From Chloroflexota bacterium (lineage in GTDB: Bacteria > Chloroflexota > Limnocylindria > Limnocylindrales > CSP1-4), in NCBI GenBank assembly GCA_021786915.1, contig JAJYMP010000079.1, forward strand, positions 1 to 5,935: a stretch of DNA of 5,935 nucleotides, in the 5' to 3' direction. This document shows, piece by piece, positions 1-3,877 of the stretch (position 1 is its first letter; every line of letters begins with the position of its first letter). Below the pieces are notes generated by a model, which was not told the DNA's origin, did no database searches, and was given only the letters and a program-made list of their open reading frames with translations. Position numbers and translations under genes: made by a program.

Positions 1-823
1 CGGCCGACTCGAACGCGACCAGCGACCCGTCGCCCGAGATCGACGGCTGGTCGCTGTCGCCGTTGACGGTCCCCTGGCCCGCGGCGACGCTCACCAGCAC
101 GGTCTGACCTGTCTGGCGGTCGAAGCGGTAGACGTCCGCGAACTTGCTCTGGTAGCCGGCGATCAGCCGCGGAGCGGTCGACGAATAGGCGACGTACCGC
201 CCGTTGCCGGACACGGCCGGCTGGTGGCTCGCGTCGGTGGCATCGATGGGTTGCGAGACCACGGTCGTCGTGCCGCTCTTGCGGTCCCAGACCACGACGC
301 TCTGGGGCGACGCGGGGTCGGACGTCAGGCGATACGTGAAGGCGACCACGCTGCCGTCGGCCGAGATGGACGGCTCGTACCCGTAGCCGCTGCCGCTGCG
401 CACGCCCGCGACGTACAGGGCGCTCGGGAAGGGCAGCCGGATGGTGGTTCCGTTGGCCCGATCGCGGAGGTAGATCGCGGAGGCGGCGCTGGCCCCGCCC
501 GGCACGATGTCCGTGGCGGCCGAGGCGAACGCGACGTAGCGCCCGCTCGAGGAGATGGCGGGCGCCAGCGAGGGCCCGTTGGCGAAGCCCTGGGCCGCGT
601 TGGCCGAGACGAGGCTCGTCGTGCCCGGCGGCTGCGGCAGCGCGGCGGGGAGGGCGAGCGGCGAGGTCGCGCCGGTCGTCGGGTTGACCGGCGCCGCCTC
701 GACGACTGCGGACGGCGTGCCTTTCGCGGGTCCCGCGCCGACGGCTGGCGAGAGGACGGGCCCACCGCCGAGCAGCGCCGCCGCGACGAGCGTGGCGACG
801 GTCGCCCGAGCGCCGCGGCGCAC
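1..823 (-). CDS. Secreted beta-propeller protein with PD40/TolB-like repeats (3' end outside window)
   Basis: The frame is open from GTG 823 to the left edge, giving 274 residues with no stop seen. Residues 1-30 look like a Sec signal peptide: MRRGAR, a hydrophobic Ala/Leu/Val core, then AVGA before a probable cleavage site. A Pro/Ala/Thr-rich stretch follows to about residue 70. Repeats of about 50-63 residues then begin, each with a P-[AS]-[IV]-S-x-[SDN]-G-x-x-VA[FY] strand: PAISSSGRYVAF (89), PSISADGSVVAF (151), PAVSGNGRYVAY (202) and PSISGDGSLVAF (260). These alternate with a second strand such as VVVWDRKSGTTTVVS (176) and VYRFDRQTGQTVLVS (231). This is typical of PD40/TolB-like propellers, which usually bind partners and are not enzymes. 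In-frame ATGs at 880 and 895 would add 19 or 24 residues and overlap the upstream gene; GTG 823 gives the most normal signal peptide, but no start has a clear Shine-Dalgarno. It lies 14 bp after the membrane-protein gene, probably in the same transcript. The fold is well supported; the role is unknown. Confidence 0.85.
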   Translation of the reverse strand, partial: MRRGARATVATLVAAALLGGGPVLSPAVGAGPAKGTPSAVVEAAPVNPTTGATSPLALPAALPQPPGTTSLVSANAAQGFANGPSLAPAISSSGRYVAFASAATDIVPGGASAASAIYLRDRANGTTIRLPFPSALYVAGVRSGSGYGYEPSISADGSVVAFTYRLTSDPASPQSVVVWDRKSGTTTVVSQPIDATDASHQPAVSGNGRYVAYSSTAPRLIAGYQSKFADVYRFDRQTGQTVLVSVAAGQGTVNGDSDQPSISGDGSLVAFESA

Positions 824-837
824 CGGGCGGCGGCGCG

Positions 838-2088
838 TCAGGGCCGCTGGTAGCCGGAGTAGAAGACGGCCGGGTCGCATGTGCTGCTCGTGCATGAGAG
901 CGACAGATTGAGCTGCTGGCCGGCGGCGATCACGATCGGCGTGACGAAGTGGAGGTCGTAGTCGCGGAAGTTCTCGAGCCGCATCTGGAGCAGCGGCGTG
1001 GTGTTGCGCAGGATCACCAGCGCTCCGGCGGCGCCGTTCGGGTTCGAGAACACGAGGTCCGTCACGAACAGCGTCCCCGTGGGCGACACCGTCTTGGTGG
1101 TGCCGTCGAGGCGTCCGTCGACCGGCGTGCCCAGGCCCGCGATCACGACGCCAGGCGTGGCGGTCGGCGGCGCGACCGGCGTGGGGCTGGCGCCGGGCGC
1201 CACCGTGGGAGCCGGGGTGGGGCTGGGGCTCGGCGCGCCGCCTGCGCCGGCGCCCATGGTGGGCAGGCCCGCGCCGGAGAGCGCGGCGTTCACATCGCTG
1301 CGCAGCGAGGCGATGGGCGAGGCCACGGCGTCACCCACCGCGGAGTTGATCGCCGGCTTGAGGACGAACGCCCACAGCAGGATCAGCGCGACGAGGGCTG
1401 CGAGCAGGAGGGCGAGCAGCCGCCCGAACCAGGGCGGCAGGATGGCCTCCTGGAGGAGCGTGCCGTCGAGCTGGATGGGCCAGGCGCCCTCGGGGGTGAC
1501 GAACAACTGGAACGGGCGCGTCCTGGGCGTGCCGCGCCAGAACCGGCGGGCGGGCTTGACGTGGACCTTGGCGAACGAGGCGCCGCCGGGCTCGACGACG
1601 ACGCCGGGCGGGTTGATGTCGAAGCGCAGCAGGCGGTCGGCGTCGGTACCGCTGACCTCGGCCGAGAGCCGCACGTTGCCGCGGTTGTCAACCGCCACCT
1701 CGTGCGAGGCGCCGCCGGATCCGCGCGACGTTCGCGGCACGAGCTCGGCGAACGGCTCCACGAACGCCCCGACGACGAGGCTCCCCTCCTCCACCGCGGA
1801 GCCGGCGGGGTCCTCGCGCGAGCGGGCGCGCATCCCGAACGGGACAGGCCCCGCGGGGGTCGACGGCGCGCGCGGCGGGCGGAAGTGGATCGTCGCCGCG
1901 CCCTCGGCCGCGGGGAACAGCGAGATCGTGGCGGGATCGACAACGGCCCACGCAGCCGAGTCACCCAGGACGTCGAGGGAGAACTCGTCGACGACGCTGC
2001 CGTTGTTGCGCAGCTTGACCTCTAGGACGGCCTCAGCCCCGGGCTCAACCTCGATCGACGGTGCCTGGAGCGAGATGGTGACTCCCAC
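838..2088 (-). CDS. Single-pass membrane protein with N-terminal Ig-like domains and C-terminal extracytoplasmic domain; likely CIS-associated
   Basis: 416 residues, starting at GTG (MGVTISLQAP) and ending TGA. Residues 1-108 and 109-212 look like two beta-sandwich modules of the kind found in NEW3/Ig-like proteins: LEVKLRNNGSVVDEFSLDVLG (22-42) and HEVAVDNRGNVRLSAEV (129-145). There is no signal peptide, so this half is probably cytoplasmic. One strong hydrophobic helix lies at 224-243 (LLALLLAALVALILLWAFVL). A Pro/Ser/Thr/Ala linker (285-313) follows, then a compact C-terminal domain (about 320-416) with the motif LENFRDYDLHFVTPIV at 371-386 and two cysteines (399, 404) that could form a disulfide outside the cell. 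From memory, proteins with the same layout, including the SREDPAGS and ENFRD-x-D-x-HFV motifs, occur beside contractile injection system genes in Streptomyces, often named 'hydrolytic protein'. A membrane protein (CisA) reportedly couples those particles to the membrane. I see no catalytic motif. Equivalence to CisA is inference; topology and motifs are visible. Confidence 0.88.
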   Translation of the reverse strand: MGVTISLQAPSIEVEPGAEAVLEVKLRNNGSVVDEFSLDVLGDSAAWAVVDPATISLFPAAEGAATIHFRPPRAPSTPAGPVPFGMRARSREDPAGSAVEEGSLVVGAFVEPFAELVPRTSRGSGGASHEVAVDNRGNVRLSAEVSGTDADRLLRFDINPPGVVVEPGGASFAKVHVKPARRFWRGTPRTRPFQLFVTPEGAWPIQLDGTLLQEAILPPWFGRLLALLLAALVALILLWAFVLKPAINSAVGDAVASPIASLRSDVNAALSGAGLPTMGAGAGGAPSPSPTPAPTVAPGASPTPVAPPTATPGVVIAGLGTPVDGRLDGTTKTVSPTGTLFVTDLVFSNPNGAAGALVILRNTTPLLQMRLENFRDYDLHFVTPIVIAAGQQLNLSLSCTSSTCDPAVFYSGYQRP

Positions 2089-2094
2089 GGGCGG

Positions 2095-2122
2095 AGTGTA
2101 ACCGCGGGAAGCGTGCCCGCAA
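2095..2122 (-). promoter_or_regulatory. Putative promoter for the membrane-protein gene, possibly leaderless
   Basis: Reading the minus strand, TTGCGG (2122-2117) is followed after 16 bp by TACACT (2100-2095), which fits the TAnnnT form of a housekeeping -10 box. Only 6 bp (CCGCCC) separate it from the GTG at 2088, so transcription would begin at or next to the start codon. There is no Shine-Dalgarno before that GTG, which fits a leaderless mRNA. Leaderless genes are common in Actinomycetota and related high-GC bacteria. The spacer overlaps the inverted repeat GCGGG/CCCGC (2104-2120), which could be an operator. Confidence 0.5.
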
Positions 2123-2172
2123 GGGCGATTCGCATGGCCGAGACGGGCTTCCTGACCGGCCCGGACGCGATG

Positions 2173-2192
2173 CCCGTTGCGTCCCCGTTGCG
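2173..2192 (+). repeat. Direct repeat of CCCGTTGCG at 11-bp spacing
   Basis: CCCGTTGCG occurs at 2173-2181 and again at 2184-2192, start to start 11 bp, about one helical turn. A shortened variant CCCTTGCG follows at 2216-2223, and its reverse complement lies at 2118-2125 over the -35 box of the divergent promoter. The first copy overlaps the inverted repeat GGACGC/GCGTCC (2163-2184). Same-face repeats are typical of operator sites, but no regulator is assigned to them. Confidence 0.4.
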
Positions 2193-2233
2193 CGCCCGAA
2201 AAGGGCGTCCTGCCACCCTTGCGCCCTGCCCTT

Positions 2234-2257
2234 CCGGCCATGAGTCCTGTCGGCCGG
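2234..2257. repeat. Inverted repeat CCGGCC/GGCCGG upstream of the regulator gene
   Basis: A perfect 6-bp inverted repeat (2234-2239 and 2252-2257) surrounds a 12-bp centre. It ends 26 bp before the chosen start of the LuxR-type regulator, where an autoregulatory site or a 5' leader stem could lie. In such GC-rich DNA a 6-bp match by chance is quite possible. Confidence 0.25.
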
Positions 2258-2267
2258 GACGGCACAT

Positions 2268-2273
2268 GGGGAG
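2268..2273 (+). promoter_or_regulatory. Ribosome binding site (GGGGAG) of the LuxR-type regulator
   Basis: GGGGAG ends 10 bp before ATG 2284 and is the only Shine-Dalgarno-like run near the possible starts. It favours ATG 2284 over the in-frame ATG 2266, which it overlaps, and over GTG 2113. The spacing is slightly long but workable. Confidence 0.5.
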
Positions 2274-2283
2274 ATGCGCACCG

Positions 2284-2931
2284 ATGGTTGCCGAACCCGT
2301 TCCGCTGCCAGGCCCCGTCCCGGTGGTCGTCCGCGCCACGGACCCGCTGTCCCGCGCCGGCATCGTGAGCCAGCTGCGCGGCGGGCACAGCTTCGCCATC
2401 GCGTCGGAGGACGCGCCCCCGACCGGGGCGATCGCCCTCGTCGTGGCGGACGAGATCGACGCCGCCGCGTGCGCCGAGATCCGCGCGCTGCGCGCCCGCG
2501 GCGTGGGGCGCGTGGTCGTGCTCGCCTCGCGGGTCGACGACAGGGGTCTGCTGGCCGCTGCCGAGGCCGGGATCACGGGCGTCATCCGGCGCTCCGACGC
2601 CACCGCCCAGAACCTCTCGTCGGCGCTCCGCGCTGCGGCCGCGGGCGAGGGCACGCTGCCGCCAGACCTGCTCGGGCGGCTGCTGAGCCAGGTGGGCCAC
2701 CTGCAGCGCCAGGTCTTGGCGCCCCGCGGCCTGACCTTCGGCGGGCTCACCGAGCGCGAGATCGCGGTGCTGCGGCTCCTCGCCGACGGCCTCGACACGG
2801 CCGAGGTGGGGGCGCACCTCTACTACAGCGAGCGCACTGTGAAGAACATCATCCACGACGTGACGTCGCGGATGGACCTGCGCAACCGGACGCACGCAGT
2901 GGCGTACGCGCTCCGCGAGGGGCTGATCTGA
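2284..2931 (+). CDS. NarL/LuxR-family response-regulator-like transcription factor with degenerate receiver
   Basis: 215 residues, the usual length for a NarL-type regulator. Residues 12-120 follow a receiver fold: VPVVVRATDPLSRAGIVSQL, then IALVVADE, RVVVLAS, AAEAGITGVIRRSD and LSSALRAAAAGEGTLPP. The C-terminal GerE helix-turn-helix (about 153-215) is well kept: LTEREIAVLRLLADGL, then YSERTVKNIIHDVTSRM as the recognition helix region, ending AVAYALREGLI. Of the receiver's phosphorylation residues, D20 and a candidate acceptor D56 remain. The first acidic residue is T19, the usual Thr is S82, and the conserved Lys of strand 5 appears to be Arg (102/103). It may therefore work without phosphorylation; I see no histidine kinase here. 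It is the only plus-strand gene, divergent from the membrane protein and convergent (21-bp gap) with the DUF4157 gene. LuxR-type regulators of this form occur in actinobacterial injection-system clusters, so local control is a reasonable guess. Confidence 0.9.
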   Translation: MVAEPVPLPGPVPVVVRATDPLSRAGIVSQLRGGHSFAIASEDAPPTGAIALVVADEIDAAACAEIRALRARGVGRVVVLASRVDDRGLLAAAEAGITGVIRRSDATAQNLSSALRAAAAGEGTLPPDLLGRLLSQVGHLQRQVLAPRGLTFGGLTEREIAVLRLLADGLDTAEVGAHLYYSERTVKNIIHDVTSRMDLRNRTHAVAYALREGLI

Positions 2932-2952
2932 TATGGACGCGGAGCGGGGCGG

Positions 2953-3687
2953 CTACTGGTCGCCCTGCTCCTCCTCGTCCTCCTCGCCCTTCTCGCGGCT
3001 CACGGCCAGCGCCTGGACGTCCTCGTCCTCGTCCTCCTTGCGGCTGACGCCCACCGCCGGCGTCGAGGGGATGGCGACCGGGCCGGTCATCGCGGCGGCT
3101 GCCGCGCGATCGGCTGACTGCTCGTGGGAATCGTGCGGGTCCGACACGCGCACGCCGTCGCCGGTGGCGGTGCCGTCCACGGGACCGGCGCGCTGCTGGA
3201 CCACGTGCACCAGCTCGTGGGCGAGCGTCTGGCGGCCGTCCGACGAATCGGGGTTCCAGCGGTCTGTGCGGAACACGACGTCGCTGCCCACCGTGTAGGC
3301 GTGGGCGTTGACCGCCTCGGCCGAGCGGCTCGCCTGCGAATCCGTGTGCAGCCGCACATCGCCGAAGTCCGCGCCGAGTCGACGCTCCATGTCGCTGCGG
3401 ATGTCGGGCGCAAGGGGCTGCCCACCCCCCTTGCCCACCACGTCGAGCACCGGCGAGCGGTCCGGCGGCGCCTCTTCCTCGCCCGCAACGAGACGGCGGA
3501 CGCTGGCGTTGCCGGCCAGGCGCTGGAGTTCGAGCAAGGTCGAGGGGGTGGCGGACGACGGGTCGGCCACGGCGCGAGCGACCAGCGCGGGAGAGACGGC
3601 CGCTCCGGCCGCGTTCGTTGTGGCGGCCGGGTCCCGTGCCGGGCCAGGCCGGGCGACGGTTGCCTCGAGCTCGTCACGTACGTCCAT
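2953..3687 (-). CDS. DUF4157 (eCIS core domain) protein with HELVH zinc-protease motif
   Basis: 244 residues from ATG 3687, with a strong ribosome binding site. Residues 51-67 (LLELQRLAGNASVRRLV) match a short helix often found ahead of DUF4157 domains. The domain itself spans about 88-168: QPLAPDIRSDMERRLGADFG, DVRLHTDSQASRSAEAVNAHAYTVG (split here at 110-134), VVFRTDRWNPDSSDGRQ, then HELVHVVQQ at 157-165. H157, E158 and H161 form an HExxH zinc site, so an active metallopeptidase is possible. SHEQSADRAAAAAM (187-200) is the usual trailing helix. The tail (216-244) is strongly acidic and repeats VSR plus an acidic run twice. There is no signal peptide or membrane segment, so it acts in the cytoplasm or as cargo. 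DUF4157 marks proteins linked to contractile injection systems, often fused to toxins; here no toxin domain follows. It shares its strand with the upstream ATPase but is 190 bp away. Confidence 0.92.
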   Translation of the reverse strand: MDVRDELEATVARPGPARDPAATTNAAGAAVSPALVARAVADPSSATPSTLLELQRLAGNASVRRLVAGEEEAPPDRSPVLDVVGKGGGQPLAPDIRSDMERRLGADFGDVRLHTDSQASRSAEAVNAHAYTVGSDVVFRTDRWNPDSSDGRQTLAHELVHVVQQRAGPVDGTATGDGVRVSDPHDSHEQSADRAAAAAMTGPVAIPSTPAVGVSRKEDEDEDVQALAVSREKGEEDEEEQGDQ

Positions 3688-3690
3688 GCG

Positions 3691-3700
3691 CTCCTCCTCC
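3691..3700 (-). promoter_or_regulatory. Strong ribosome binding site of the DUF4157 gene
   Basis: The minus strand reads GGAGGAGGAG, then CGC and the ATG at 3687. It contains overlapping AGGAGG-like matches 3-8 bp from the start and is by far the best Shine-Dalgarno in the window, which fixes the start and suggests high translation. Confidence 0.85.
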
Positions 3701-3730
3701 GGCCGCGCCGTCCGCGCCTGGCCGAATACC

Positions 3731-3750
3731 CGCTGCGGGCGACCGCAGCG
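3731..3750. repeat. Perfect 8-bp inverted repeat with 4-base loop
   Basis: CGCTGCGG (3731-3738) and CCGCAGCG (3743-3750) are exact reverse complements around GCGA. The loop is a GNRA tetraloop if read from the plus strand, or UCGC in minus-strand RNA. It lies 44 bp upstream of the DUF4157 start and about 130 bp beyond the ATPase stop. No T-run follows on the minus strand, so it is not a classical terminator. It could be a 5' leader stem, an RNA processing or stabilising stem between two co-transcribed genes, or an operator. Confidence 0.5.
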
Positions 3751-3861
3751 TGCGCCGCCCGCGCCGCGCGCGCAACCTCCCGGCGCGCACGTGGTGGAAC
3801 GCGTCGGTGCCCGATCGGGCAGAAACGGCAGGCGGCCGGGCGGCGGCGTAGGGTCCGGCCG

Positions 3862-3875
3862 GTCCGCAGGCGGAC
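3862..3875. repeat. Short inverted repeat just after the ATPase stop codon
   Basis: GTCCGC and GCGGAC are exact reverse complements separated by two bases, starting 2 bp after the TAG of the ATPase. As RNA the loop would open to four bases with a five-pair stem. There is no U-tract, so at best it is a weak or Rho-assisted end or pause site. Confidence 0.3.
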
Positions 3876-3877
3876 AT

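Larger units (their letters stand above)
2089..2283. other. Divergent intergenic regulatory region
   Basis: This 195-bp gap separates two genes reading away from each other: the membrane protein leftward and the LuxR-type regulator rightward. It contains a plausible minus-strand promoter, a 9-bp direct repeat at 11-bp spacing, and four short inverted repeats (2104-2120, 2163-2184, 2193-2207, 2234-2257). An open frame from GTG 2113 runs through it in phase with the regulator, but its residues look unlike a receiver domain and it has no ribosome binding site, so I treat it as non-coding. No convincing -10 box for the regulator is visible. Short inverted repeats arise easily in DNA this rich in G and C, so only their clustering is notable. 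Confidence 0.6.

Noticed and set aside
998..2101. Long plus-strand open frame of 367 codons opposite the membrane-protein gene
   Set aside because: Its product is an Arg/Ala/Pro/Ser-rich mixture without recognisable motifs, lying antisense to a gene with clear domains and a membrane helix. Long antisense frames are expected at this GC content.
2193..2207. CGCCC-GAAAA-GGGCG as an intrinsic terminator
   Set aside because: The stem is only five pairs, there is no T-run after it on either strand, and it lies between two gene starts, where a terminator is not expected.
2113..2283. In-frame N-terminal extension of the regulator from GTG 2113
   Set aside because: It would add 57 residues unlike any receiver domain, has no ribosome binding site, and would occupy the promoter region of the divergent gene.
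2089..2895. Upstream extension of the membrane-protein frame to 2895
   Set aside because: The frame stays open by chance opposite the regulator; similarity to beta-sandwich sequence begins only after GTG 2088.
2932..2952. Possible bidirectional terminator between the convergent regulator and DUF4157 genes
   Set aside because: The 21-bp gap contains no inverted repeat or T-run.
3674..3877. 67-codon frame whose ATG follows the ATPase TAG directly
   Set aside because: The position would suit translational coupling, but the residues are low-complexity Ala/Gly/Arg/Pro, it runs into the DUF4157 start, and it has no ribosome binding site. A small peptide cannot be fully excluded.
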